Positions 9,001 through 16,686 of a stretch of 64,000 bases of DNA are shown here, piece by piece (position 1 is the stretch's first letter; each line of letters starts with the position of its first letter). Location: positions 1 to 64,000 of the forward strand of contig JAXFOY010000015.1 of NCBI GenBank assembly GCA_034180045.1, given 5' to 3'. A program made the translations under genes and the position numbers. This DNA is from Eubacterium_B sp034180045 (GTDB lineage: Bacteria; Bacillota; Clostridia; Peptostreptococcales; Anaerovoracaceae). Under the pieces are notes generated by a model. It did not search any database. It had not been told where the DNA came from and saw only the letters and a program-made list of their open reading frames with translations.

Positions 9001-9818
9001 AGCCGGAAAGAGTCGGAGTAATACTCTCAAAGGTTAAAGGTGAGCCGGTGGAGGTCGCTTATTACATCGAGGGAACTTCAACCAAGTTACAGCCTAATAA
9101 GGATTTGGTAAAGGATCAGTATGTAGGAACTCCTTACAGTGTACCTAAATCAGCCGAAAACGATGAAACTTTGCTTCCTAAGACTCTAAAGGATAAGGAT
9201 GGAAAAGTCTATGAGCTGGTTTCGACTAATGTAAAGCCGAACGGAGATTATCCGGATGTTAATGATCCTAACGGTAATAAGGTGACTGTAAAAACAGCTC
9301 CGGCAGAAGGCAAGGTAACAAAAGAGCACCAAGTAATTAACTATGATTATGCACCTAAAAAAGGTGGAGAAGTAGTTGTAAAATATGTCATCGAGGGCAC
9401 GGATGAAGTACTTGAAAATCCGGCAGTAAATGAAAAAGACAGTGACGGCAATTACATAGTTAAGAAAAAAGGAACGCAAGTCGGAACTGATTATGATACA
9501 AGAAACGAAACCTTTATGCCGAAGAAGCTTGTTAAAAACGGTAAAACTTATATATTAACCAAGAGAATGGTGGACCCTAAGACGGATCCTGTAAACGGCA
9601 AGGTTACCGAAGAAAAACAACTTGTTATCTATGAGTATAAGCTTGTAAATGAGCCTGTACCTACGCCTGATAAGCCTAATAAACCTAATCAGGACAAAGT
9701 AAAGACTTCAAATGCTGTAAATACGGGAGATGTGATGAACACTGAGTATTACATTTTGTGTATGGCATTATCTATGCTGCTATTTGTAGCTGTAAAAAGA
9801 CGCAGTAAGTCAAGATAA
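6090..9818 (+). CDS. Large surface protein with MucBP-like repeats and AVNTG sorting signal
   Basis: This is a secreted, probably wall-linked adhesin-like protein of 1242 residues. ATG 6090 is chosen over the in-frame GTG 6066 because five G (6078-6082) lie seven bases before it and a good signal peptide (cleavage after VFA) follows directly. The long N-terminal region contains several beta-sandwich modules with phrases such as EDKLDPRLTYVS and PGEDISYKLNMTNTTG, resembling DUF11 or fimbrial isopeptide domains. Two MucBP-like repeats (VAYYIEGT.., VVKYVIEGTDEVL..) precede a proline-rich spacer. The C-terminus has AVNTG at 1209-1213, then Asp, a hydrophobic helix and KRRSKSR. MucBP-like modules suggest glycan or mucin binding, but this is inference. 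A terminator follows at 9843. Confidence 0.87.
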   Translation: MNFRNNLKKSFHTLVAIMLAALMCFSVFVTNSQVFAEVEANVDVTLNAKTPEIKSGTTGVYELDVKIAGSQESIQEKFRGSAKLTVQLPVGEAIEYYDLQTRVEDLAISGVVPKYEEGARTLTYIFPNPETGISGKVHIGITTKNGIMPNDTKLTASAVLVDGGDMAAAQSADAVINVKSAYSQSISKEYMYVEKDHKLNAAHPGDDVVWRIKATVVLPATGGIYMKPGSDVVIEDKLDPRLTYVSSKSVSGDAIVATNNDNGTVRWTFKAPTLAKQQENEVLFTTELELVTKTSAAIDKYTKIPNAAKLSTINLFDSAEVKNSNASNAVVAPSDSPIAPSNGGYYPPIVKGPADGKGGIASAEKVNPNPAVVDTERLVFEENFRLALQAGEELTDGNGTSLNKSAWNVGNILKDGYKKYVTEYSFDNSKLNFGSMAIYVPCSNYISTEARDKLRIVPVTTLTVKLSDGTTKSKIVDFSDVDKTWGYVRVGRTDLGLKDADKVVSYSLSYENNDGSTIFGGVAFTTHSIFTIEKGAEGEAWWKPSFVVTMADGSVIRRTGGDTDTLTGKRTAVIVQKEVSDPVVRGTVAFVEKDGNVVKTGENKIQLMFNNFSTSRAELRKDIDATILLPLGVTVKGDGAAVYKFTSGRAMVAESKDITGTFKIIDNDYKGSGQQLVKVSWDKDGMLPGERLELTFDVNISDNSPEDLQIKAYGMSSTDTKLKTDAANVVIEKDADDINKSGDASQDRALWHSEYVRYSRDDLKIKKYVKGSLDSEYSTFGYATPGEDISYKLNMTNTTGKDIFKLGFIDVLPVVGDLGIVDGTARGSAFTPSLKGAIELPADWKDKVDVYYSTSNNPKRDSLYSKVKYPKGAYQHVNPVGSEDPAWTKDTASWTEEDWAKVRSFKLELKDGVTWVKGQDMTLTFTMKAPKEDDVDAAVLVEGMPKRSEEIEMKAAWNSFAVSTNGLLPTEPERVGVILSKVKGEPVEVAYYIEGTSTKLQPNKDLVKDQYVGTPYSVPKSAENDETLLPKTLKDKDGKVYELVSTNVKPNGDYPDVNDPNGNKVTVKTAPAEGKVTKEHQVINYDYAPKKGGEVVVKYVIEGTDEVLENPAVNEKDSDGNYIVKKKGTQVGTDYDTRNETFMPKKLVKNGKTYILTKRMVDPKTDPVNGKVTEEKQLVIYEYKLVNEPVPTPDKPNKPNQDKVKTSNAVNTGDVMNTEYYILCMALSMLLFVAVKRRSKSR

Positions 9819-9842
9819 TACAGGATAAATAGATAATAATAC

Positions 9843-9874
9843 GAGCCGCAAACTTTGCGGCTCATATTTTTTTA
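9843..9874 (+). terminator. Intrinsic terminator after the AVNTG surface protein
   Basis: The arms GAGCCGCAAA and TTTGCGGCTC (9843-9863) form a GC-rich hairpin with a very short loop, and a T-rich run follows. Confidence 0.92.
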
Positions 9875-9997
9875 TAGAGAAAACTTCGCGGTAGTGAGTT
9901 ATTTGAACAAAAATTCAAGCCGAGTTGTATAAAAGTATTTTATAGAGAGTAATGCATGTGTTGACAGTTAAATTGCCAATGTTCGAGCTGTGTTTTA

Positions 9998-10026
9998 TTG
10001 ACAATTTCATGTAAGGTATATATAAT
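9998..10026 (+). promoter_or_regulatory. Perfect-consensus sigma-A promoter of the TPETG surface gene
   Basis: TTGACA (9998-10003) and TATAAT (10021-10026) are separated by exactly 17 bp, so both hexamers match consensus. A start near 10033 would leave only about 16 nt before ATG 10049, with the six-G ribosome binding site inside that short leader. Confidence 0.85.
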
Positions 10027-10048
10027 AGAAGAAATATGGGGGGTCAAT

Positions 10049-11620
10049 ATGAATAGGAAATTAATCAGATTTAAGGTGTTTTTTCTAGCTATGTTACTAG
10101 CTGTAATCATGGCTTTTGCTAATTTGATACAGGTAAATGCAGAAGGAATTTTATGTGCTAAAGGCGAAGAGGTTAATAATAAAATAGAGAATGTGGTTGT
10201 TTCCCACACGAAGAAAGATTATAATGGTGCATCTGACAATTGGCAGGTTAACAATTATCAATATGTATTTTTGAAAATGTCAGGGACAATTAACAATGAA
10301 GAGGGAAATATTAAAGAAGGTGATTATTTTACCGTAAAGTTGGATGAGAGACTTAGACCTAACGGAATTGTAGATGAGGGTATTGTTTCTGCTTTAATAC
10401 CATATTTGACATTTGAAGATAACGGAAATGAAGTTTTGCTCGCTGTTCCTAATTACAACAAGTCGACTAAAACGATAAGATATATTTTTACAAAAAATAT
10501 CGAGAACGTGAAGAAAACTGATTTCAAGTTAACTTTTGCGGACTATCCTGATCTTAACAAGGCAACTGATAACGGCTCTTATACTTTTAAGAATTCATAT
10601 GCGGGTAAGGAGTATTCATATACTTATGAATTGCTTTGGGAGAATCCACTTCCGGCAGCAGGAACAATAAACGAAAAAGATGTCAAAAGTCTTGCTATGA
10701 TTACAAATGTGAATATAAAAGAAGACGGCTCAAACGGTAATTATACTCATAGGGCATATGCAAGATTTTATAATTTAGAAAACGACGATGAAATTAAAAT
10801 TTCATGGACGGGGAACTCTGCTTTTACCGATTCAACCGATTTTAGAATTTACGGAGTGTCCGAAGCTTTTATAGACAGCTACGGAGTTGATGCGAATAAA
10901 CTTGAAGATATAACTGATAAGTTTGTAAAAAATAACTCAAATGTAGAGTATAAAGCAAAATACAGTGAATTAGGGTATGAGAATTTCCTTGTTGAAATCA
11001 AAAACGATTTCAAAATCGAAGAAGGTATTACATCTCACACAGGATTTAATATTGTTAACGGAAAAGGGAGCGGAGTCACAACGAGTATTCTAAAGGATTA
11101 CTTGACATCCGCGGCTAATGCGATAAAAAATAGGGAACCGGTTCCATGTAGAGAGGTACGCCAACTCGAAATTACAAAAGTGGATTCTAAAAGTAACACG
11201 GGATTAGAAAATGCAACATTCGATTTATTCTTGGTAAAAAACGGTGCTGCTCAGGATAAACCTATAAAAACTGTGACAACAGGAATTGACGGTAAGGCGA
11301 CAATTGATGAGTTGGATTATAACCAAGAGTATCTACTCGTTGAAACCAAGGCACCTAGCGGCTATATTCTAAATAAGGAACCGATAAAAGTTAATATAAA
11401 AGCTTTGGATAAGGGAGAAGCAGTTATAAAACTTTCGATTAAAAATGATAAGGATAATAAAACCGATTCTCCTACTACAAATGTCCCTATGGAAGTTAAG
11501 GGACATAAAACTCCGGAAACCGGAGACAGTTACAATATTTATATTTACTTGGCGGCAGGCGTTGTTGCCTTGATTATATTGCTTGGATTAGTTATCAAGA
11601 AGCACAAAAATAATAAATGA
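10049..11620 (+). CDS. SpaA-type pilin or adhesin with TPETG sorting signal
   Basis: This is a secreted wall protein of 523 residues. ATG 10049 is chosen over the upstream in-frame ATG 9998 because a six-G ribosome binding site lies five bases before it, and because 9998 lies inside the promoter. A signal peptide ends around VNAEG. Residues about 30-350 resemble the Ig-like ligand-binding regions of collagen-binding or fibrinogen-binding MSCRAMMs. Residues about 372-470 are a prealbumin-like SpaA/CnaB domain (LEITKVDSKSNTGLENATF, LVETKAPSGY) with the Lys and E-box Glu needed for an intramolecular isopeptide bond. The tail is TPETG (488-492), a hydrophobic helix and KKHKNNK. It could be a pilus tip or minor pilin, but no pilin sortase is nearby. 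Confidence 0.87.
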   Translation: MNRKLIRFKVFFLAMLLAVIMAFANLIQVNAEGILCAKGEEVNNKIENVVVSHTKKDYNGASDNWQVNNYQYVFLKMSGTINNEEGNIKEGDYFTVKLDERLRPNGIVDEGIVSALIPYLTFEDNGNEVLLAVPNYNKSTKTIRYIFTKNIENVKKTDFKLTFADYPDLNKATDNGSYTFKNSYAGKEYSYTYELLWENPLPAAGTINEKDVKSLAMITNVNIKEDGSNGNYTHRAYARFYNLENDDEIKISWTGNSAFTDSTDFRIYGVSEAFIDSYGVDANKLEDITDKFVKNNSNVEYKAKYSELGYENFLVEIKNDFKIEEGITSHTGFNIVNGKGSGVTTSILKDYLTSAANAIKNREPVPCREVRQLEITKVDSKSNTGLENATFDLFLVKNGAAQDKPIKTVTTGIDGKATIDELDYNQEYLLVETKAPSGYILNKEPIKVNIKALDKGEAVIKLSIKNDKDNKTDSPTTNVPMEVKGHKTPETGDSYNIYIYLAAGVVALIILLGLVIKKHKNNK

Positions 11621-11748
11621 TTAATAACATGAATTATATAAGCTAATATATAATTATGGTCTAAATTATTATGCGGCTAGATACAAAATCAAAGCTCTTT
11701 GTGCAAACGCCGGGAGTACTTTTTGACAGGTGAAATAGGAGTTTGTGT

Positions 11749-12468
11749 ATGAAGAAAAATTACATTTTATTAGCAGTATATATGGTTATAATGGGAGCGG
11801 GACTTTTCATATGTAATAAGTTCCTGCATACTCCATATAATTCAGCGGAGTTCAGCAGAAAATTTTTGCCGTTCATGATTATATTAGCGGTATTAGTTTT
11901 GTACTACGGTATAAAAAATAAAAATGAATTAATTTTGCGTTCAGAAAACAAGCCGAGCTATGTATTGTCAGCACTTTTGTTCATACCTGTAGTTGGCTTT
12001 GGACTATATTCAATTGTTAGAGGATTTAGTCCGGATTTAGCCTTTGTTATATTGATAATAGATACTGCTTTGATTGGAATAGCTGAAGAGGGAATGTACA
12101 GAGGAATATTGCTGGGTGCAATGGCAAAGAAGATGAATCCTTTATTTGCCATACTGCTGTCTTCAGTGTTATTTTGTGCATTACATTTACTGAATGTTTT
12201 AGGTGGTCTGTCGGTCTCCGAGTTAACGGGGCAACTCGGCTCAACATTTGTTATGGGCGTGTTCTTAGGCGCTATGTATTTGGATACTCAGAAAATACTG
12301 TTTCCGATAATTTTCCATTCTATTTGGGACTACATTTTGCTTAGCGATAGCCTTGCAGACATTCAAGTTTTACCTATAGTATTGATAGGTGTATATGTAT
12401 TGGAGATATTTATTTCTCTTGCTATAATAATTAAGTTGCTGAGAAGAAAAGAAAAGTTTTTCATCTAG
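11749..12468 (+). CDS. CPBP family intramembrane metalloprotease
   Basis: This 239-residue protein has about seven membrane helices. The three CPBP (CAAX protease/bacteriocin-processing, ABI) motifs are present: EEGMYRG (EExxxR), FCALHLLNV (FxxxH) and HSIWDYI. Catalysis uses the paired Glu and the two His within the membrane. Family members process prenylated or secreted peptides, or confer bacteriocin immunity; the substrate here is unknown. ATG 11749 is preferred over in-frame TTG 11743 because TAGGAG lies eight bases before it. The gene sits between two wall-anchored protein genes, so involvement in maturing secreted proteins is possible but unproven. A terminator follows at 12550. Confidence 0.9.
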   Translation: MKKNYILLAVYMVIMGAGLFICNKFLHTPYNSAEFSRKFLPFMIILAVLVLYYGIKNKNELILRSENKPSYVLSALLFIPVVGFGLYSIVRGFSPDLAFVILIIDTALIGIAEEGMYRGILLGAMAKKMNPLFAILLSSVLFCALHLLNVLGGLSVSELTGQLGSTFVMGVFLGAMYLDTQKILFPIIFHSIWDYILLSDSLADIQVLPIVLIGVYVLEIFISLAIIIKLLRRKEKFFI

Positions 12469-12549
12469 TAAGGGCATACAGTCTTGATACATTGAAAAAG
12501 GTATATTTCAAATAGAATGCCGATTTTAATTTTACATAACAGTTTATAA

Positions 12550-12577
12550 AATAGCGAGATTGCTCGCTATTTTTTTG
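12550..12577 (+). terminator. Intrinsic terminator after the CPBP protease gene
   Basis: The stem AATAGCGAG/CTCGCTATT with loop ATTG is followed by a run of T. Confidence 0.92.
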
Positions 12578-12717
12578 TAAATAATAACCATCCTTTGGAA
12601 GGGTGATTATGATAATATTTATGTGGACTAAAATGCTGTAATGTTATAAAATTGATTAGAGTTATATATTAATTAATTCGGGAAGTAAAAAAAGGAAATT
12701 TTGATTGGAGGTAATGT

Positions 12718-15700
12718 ATGATTAGACGAAAAAAGATATTTGCAATACTAGTCTTAGCACTCATGCTCAATCTGGTATTTGCAGTGCCTAATTATGCAGC
12801 AGATGTTACAGTCGGGGATATGCAAGCTCTAAAGGCTGCCATTGGCAGAGGTGATTCAATCACGCTGACCAATGATATTGAAGTTACGGAATCGCTTGAG
12901 ATTCCGGATACTTACAATGGGCAGATTAAATCGAATGGAGTAAAGCTTAGCTTAGCAGAAGGTGTAGATAATATGTTTTCTGTTAAAAGCGGGGCAAATC
13001 TTACATTTGACAATATCGTGTTTGACGGAAAAGAAAACGGCAGAATTATAGATGCAGGCTCTGCTACAATTACAATAAAAAACTCGACAATTAAGAATGC
13101 GACTACAGAGAAATTCAAGCCACTTATGGTTGATAATGTGAACAAACAAAGATACGAAGGCGGTGCTATCTATGCGGAGCGTACAAGGCTTAACTTGGAA
13201 CAAACCAATTTCGAGTCCAACCATACAAAGGCGGTTGTTCCTAGTCCGGGAACACCTCACGGAGGTGCAATTTCATCATTTTCTGCAAATATAACTATAG
13301 TTGGCGGAAAGTTTGTAAATAATTATACAGGATGTGTTGATCAACCTAATAGTTCTCATGGTGAGGGCGGTGCTATCAAATTACATCCGGGCTCTAAACT
13401 GACTATTAACGATCCTAGCGTAACAAATAAGGCTACTACAGTCTTTGATGGAAACCATTTAGATGGAAGCGAAAATATGGGCGGAAGACAGGGTGGTGCC
13501 ATAGAGGCAACACAGTCAAATGTATACATCTACGGTACTTCATTTAAGATAGTCGGACCATTTAATACAGGAGGAGCTATCAAGTTTGAGGGTTCACCAG
13601 AGGCTATCATTAAGAATTCGGATTTCACAATTGAAGGTAAAAAAGGCACTATCGGTATTGCCGGTGGCGCGATAACTACCGAAAATTCAAAGCTATCTAT
13701 TGACAGTTCTTCATTTAAGGCAAATGCAGGTTCAAGAGTGGCTGAAGCAGGAGGTCTTATACAGGTAGTTGGTGGAGGGGAGTTCAATCTTACGAATTCA
13801 ACACTTGAAGGTTCAGGAGCATGGTGGAATGGTGGCGGTGCCGGATTATATACAGCTAACACAGGCGGTGCGATAAATTTCTATAACGGTAGCACAGTTA
13901 AAGCAAATATAGAAAAAACAGAGATTAAGAATTTCATGGTTGACGGTGCAGGTGCCGGAATTTCTTTAGCAAAGAGTACAGGTCACAAAGCCAGTGTTAA
14001 TCTGACGATGAAGAACACAAATATTATCAATACAGCTACCTATGTTTTCAATGGAAATGGACACGGAGGGGCTATGTTCGTAGGGTCAGGAAATACTGTA
14101 AGTATTGACGGAGGAACTATATCTTCACAGACAGCCTCAAACAATGCCGGTGGAATTTTCAACGAAGGCTCGGTTACTATTAGCGGCGGTGCTGTTATCA
14201 GTAATAATTTTGCGTACAATATGGTAGGCGGAATATATAACGACGGATACCTAAAGATTGATAATGCAACGATAAGTAATAACAAAAAGGGCGATCCATA
14301 CGAGGGCTACGGACATAAGCTTTCCAAGGATGAAATGAGCGGCATAAATATTTATGCTGACAAAGATGTAATTATTACGCCAAATGCAAAGTTTGACGGA
14401 AATGACATAAGAATACTTGATGGACAGTCTAAAATACTTCTAACAGGAGCTTTGACAAAACAGTTAAATGTTTCTATAAGTGAGAAACCTAAGACGACGG
14501 ATTCTACAGGTATTTTTGCGAAATACATAGAAGATCAGGAAAGATACATAGGATATACGGTTGCAAGCGGCACAGATGGCTATAAGGCGACTCCTGCGGA
14601 TGCACAAAAAATTCATTATGTATCAAACGATAAAACACAAGCTATAGCAACTTCGGATGACCATGCTTCAATCGGGAAATGGGACTTTGTTTTCAATCCG
14701 GAATCTAACACAGTGGTTTTGGGTCAAAGAGCAAAGATGACTTATCATGCTAACTTTGACGATAAGAACGCTAAATTCAAAGACAATGCGGTAACTAAGG
14801 ATCAAATCTATACTTTCTACGGAACAGGAAGTGGTGAGCCTAAGGTATCTATCGATAATGCCAAGGCAGACTACTTACAGGAACTTGACGAAAAACCTAC
14901 TTCAAAGTGGATGTTTGACGGCTGGTATAACCATAATCCGGTGCAACCTACTTCCGACAATGCTGTTGATGTTTTCCGTAATACTACGAAAAATGATGTT
15001 TCAGCATCAAAGGTAAACTTTACTAATGCTTACTTTACAAGTTCCGTAGATAAGATAAAAAATATCATAAATCCTAATGAATTACATGTTTATGCAGGCT
15101 GGAAACCACTGGAAATCACTCTAAGTAAAGTATGGAATGATGATGGTGCAAGAGACAAGGCAAGTTCAGCAGTTTTGATATTAAAGTTAGGAGAAAACGG
15201 CAAAACTGAAGAGTTTACTGCTACTAGAGAATTGACAAGCAAAACCTTCAGTAATTTGGACAAATTTTTGGAAGACGGCGTTACACCTGTAAAATATTCT
15301 GTTGATGAATCAAATGTTCCGCAAGGGTATACAAAACAGATAAGTGAGCTAAAAGAAAACGGTTCGGCAGCAAAATTTGCAGCAGTTATAACGAACACAA
15401 AGCCGGCGAGCAAATACAATGTTATCCACGAGTTTAAGGCGGCTCAGGGCGTGACAATCGCTCTACCTGATACTATCAAAGGCTGGGTGCCGGCAAATCA
15501 AAAGGATGTAGCAGACGGAACAAATGTAAATCCATCTGATTTTGGAAACAAGAAGTACGAAGATGCAGCTAATGATGGCGTCTGGACATTTGACTCATGG
15601 GATAAAAATGAGGACACCATAAATGGTAAAGATGTTAAGTTTATAGGAACATGGACTTTCAAGAAGAATGAGGCTCCGAAGCCACAGCCTACACTGTATA

Positions 15701-16467
15701 AGGTGGTACATGAGTTTATAGCAGTAGAGGGGATAAATGTTGCGCTCCCTGAAGCAATATCAAACAGAACGCCGGCAGACCAGGCAGATAAAGCTGACGG
15801 AAGTGAAGTAAGCCCAAGTGCATTTGATAATTCAGAGTACAAAGATGAGGCTAATGACGGTATATGGAGTTTTGTATCATGGAACAAACCCGTTGATACA
15901 ATAAACGGAAAAGATGTTAAGTTTATAGGAACATGGACTTTCAAGAAAAATGAGGCTCCGAAGCCACAGCCTACACTGTATAAGGTGGTACATGAGTTTA
16001 TAGCAGCAGAGGGAATAAATGTTGCGCTCCCTGAAGCAATATCAAACAGAACGCCGGCAGACCAGATGGATAAAGCTGACGGAAGTGAAGTAAGCCCAGG
16101 TGCATTTGATAATTCAGAGTACAAAGATGCAGCTAATGATGGCGTTTGGACATTTGACTCATGGGATAAAAATAAGGACACCATAAATGGTAAAGATGTT
16201 AAGTTTGTCGGTACATGGAACTTTAAGAAGAATGAAGCTCCAAAGCCACAGCCGGGTACAAACCCTGACCCTAAGCCAAATCCTGACCATAATCCAAACC
16301 CTGAACCAAAGCCGCCTGTGCCTGAATCCAAACCTGTTGATAAGGTGATAAAGGACAAGAAAACACCTAACACAGGTGATGATGCAAACTCAATAGGATA
16401 TGTGATTATGTTGCTTACTTCTTTAGGTGCAACTTTGGCAATCAGGAAAAAAGTATCAAGTAAATAA
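12718..16467 (+). CDS. Giant beta-helix adhesin with CnaB and three SHIRT repeats, TPNTG anchor
   Basis: This secreted wall protein has 1249 residues, with ATG behind TTGGAGGTAATGT. The signal peptide ends near NYAA. Residues about 30-640 form a right-handed parallel beta-helix with many GGAI/GGGI turns and FxxN phrases, like polymorphic-membrane-protein or pectate-lyase type adhesins. Residues about 667-798 resemble an InlB-type module (WMFDGWYN, YAGWKP). A CnaB domain (ITLSKVWND, VITNTKP) covers about 799-896. Three tandem SHIRT-like repeats follow (899-993, 994-1087, 1088-1179) with the GTWTF signature. A Pro-Asn-rich spacer and TPNTG (1216-1220) with membrane anchor end the protein. SHIRT repeats are rod-like stalks that hold an adhesive head away from the cell, so the beta-helix is probably the functional head. 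Confidence 0.9.
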   Translation: MIRRKKIFAILVLALMLNLVFAVPNYAADVTVGDMQALKAAIGRGDSITLTNDIEVTESLEIPDTYNGQIKSNGVKLSLAEGVDNMFSVKSGANLTFDNIVFDGKENGRIIDAGSATITIKNSTIKNATTEKFKPLMVDNVNKQRYEGGAIYAERTRLNLEQTNFESNHTKAVVPSPGTPHGGAISSFSANITIVGGKFVNNYTGCVDQPNSSHGEGGAIKLHPGSKLTINDPSVTNKATTVFDGNHLDGSENMGGRQGGAIEATQSNVYIYGTSFKIVGPFNTGGAIKFEGSPEAIIKNSDFTIEGKKGTIGIAGGAITTENSKLSIDSSSFKANAGSRVAEAGGLIQVVGGGEFNLTNSTLEGSGAWWNGGGAGLYTANTGGAINFYNGSTVKANIEKTEIKNFMVDGAGAGISLAKSTGHKASVNLTMKNTNIINTATYVFNGNGHGGAMFVGSGNTVSIDGGTISSQTASNNAGGIFNEGSVTISGGAVISNNFAYNMVGGIYNDGYLKIDNATISNNKKGDPYEGYGHKLSKDEMSGINIYADKDVIITPNAKFDGNDIRILDGQSKILLTGALTKQLNVSISEKPKTTDSTGIFAKYIEDQERYIGYTVASGTDGYKATPADAQKIHYVSNDKTQAIATSDDHASIGKWDFVFNPESNTVVLGQRAKMTYHANFDDKNAKFKDNAVTKDQIYTFYGTGSGEPKVSIDNAKADYLQELDEKPTSKWMFDGWYNHNPVQPTSDNAVDVFRNTTKNDVSASKVNFTNAYFTSSVDKIKNIINPNELHVYAGWKPLEITLSKVWNDDGARDKASSAVLILKLGENGKTEEFTATRELTSKTFSNLDKFLEDGVTPVKYSVDESNVPQGYTKQISELKENGSAAKFAAVITNTKPASKYNVIHEFKAAQGVTIALPDTIKGWVPANQKDVADGTNVNPSDFGNKKYEDAANDGVWTFDSWDKNEDTINGKDVKFIGTWTFKKNEAPKPQPTLYKVVHEFIAVEGINVALPEAISNRTPADQADKADGSEVSPSAFDNSEYKDEANDGIWSFVSWNKPVDTINGKDVKFIGTWTFKKNEAPKPQPTLYKVVHEFIAAEGINVALPEAISNRTPADQMDKADGSEVSPGAFDNSEYKDAANDGVWTFDSWDKNKDTINGKDVKFVGTWNFKKNEAPKPQPGTNPDPKPNPDHNPNPEPKPPVPESKPVDKVIKDKKTPNTGDDANSIGYVIMLLTSLGATLAIRKKVSSK
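15412..16254 (+). repeat. Three tandem SHIRT-coding repeats, the last two nearly identical
   Basis: The units are 15412-15696, 15697-15978 and 15979-16254, about 92-95 codons each. Units 2 and 3 share long identical DNA stretches (for example from the start of each unit through the codons for ALPEAISNRTPADQ), while unit 1 is more diverged at its start. Unit 3 ends like unit 1 (DGVWTFDSWDKN), which suggests recombination or gene conversion between units. Confidence 0.92.
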
Positions 16468-16489
16468 TAAGTAAAATTAATATGACAAC

Positions 16490-16519
16490 AAAAGTGGCGA
16501 GCTGACTCGTCATTTTTGT
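16490..16519 (+). terminator. Intrinsic terminator after the SHIRT protein
   Basis: A 12-bp stem AAAAGTGGCGAG with its partner across a CTGA loop, containing two G-U pairs, is followed by T-rich DNA. Confidence 0.85.
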
Positions 16520-16686
16520 TTTATAGAGTAGTTTTTTAGGACATATGATTTGATAAAGTGAACACAAACTGATAACTTTATAGTTTTCAAAAATAAACAA
16601 ATATTGTATTATATAATAGGTTTATTAAAAAAATTTATATTTTATATGTAAATTACCAAAATCTATTGCATAAACAGGAGGAACTT

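Noticed and set aside
9961..9966. A second TTGACA upstream of the TPETG gene promoter
   Set aside because: No minus-10 hexamer lies at suitable distance.
15498..16373. A 291-codon open frame on the minus strand with repeated Gly-Phe and Ser-Leu segments
   Set aside because: It lies opposite the SHIRT repeats and its repeat structure is the mirror of theirs. No ribosome binding site is present and the composition is unlike a real protein.
358..16577. A shared stretch of about 15 bases (CTGATAACTTTATA) at 359 and 16569
   Set aside because: It is short and AT-rich, so two copies in 64 kb are likely by chance.
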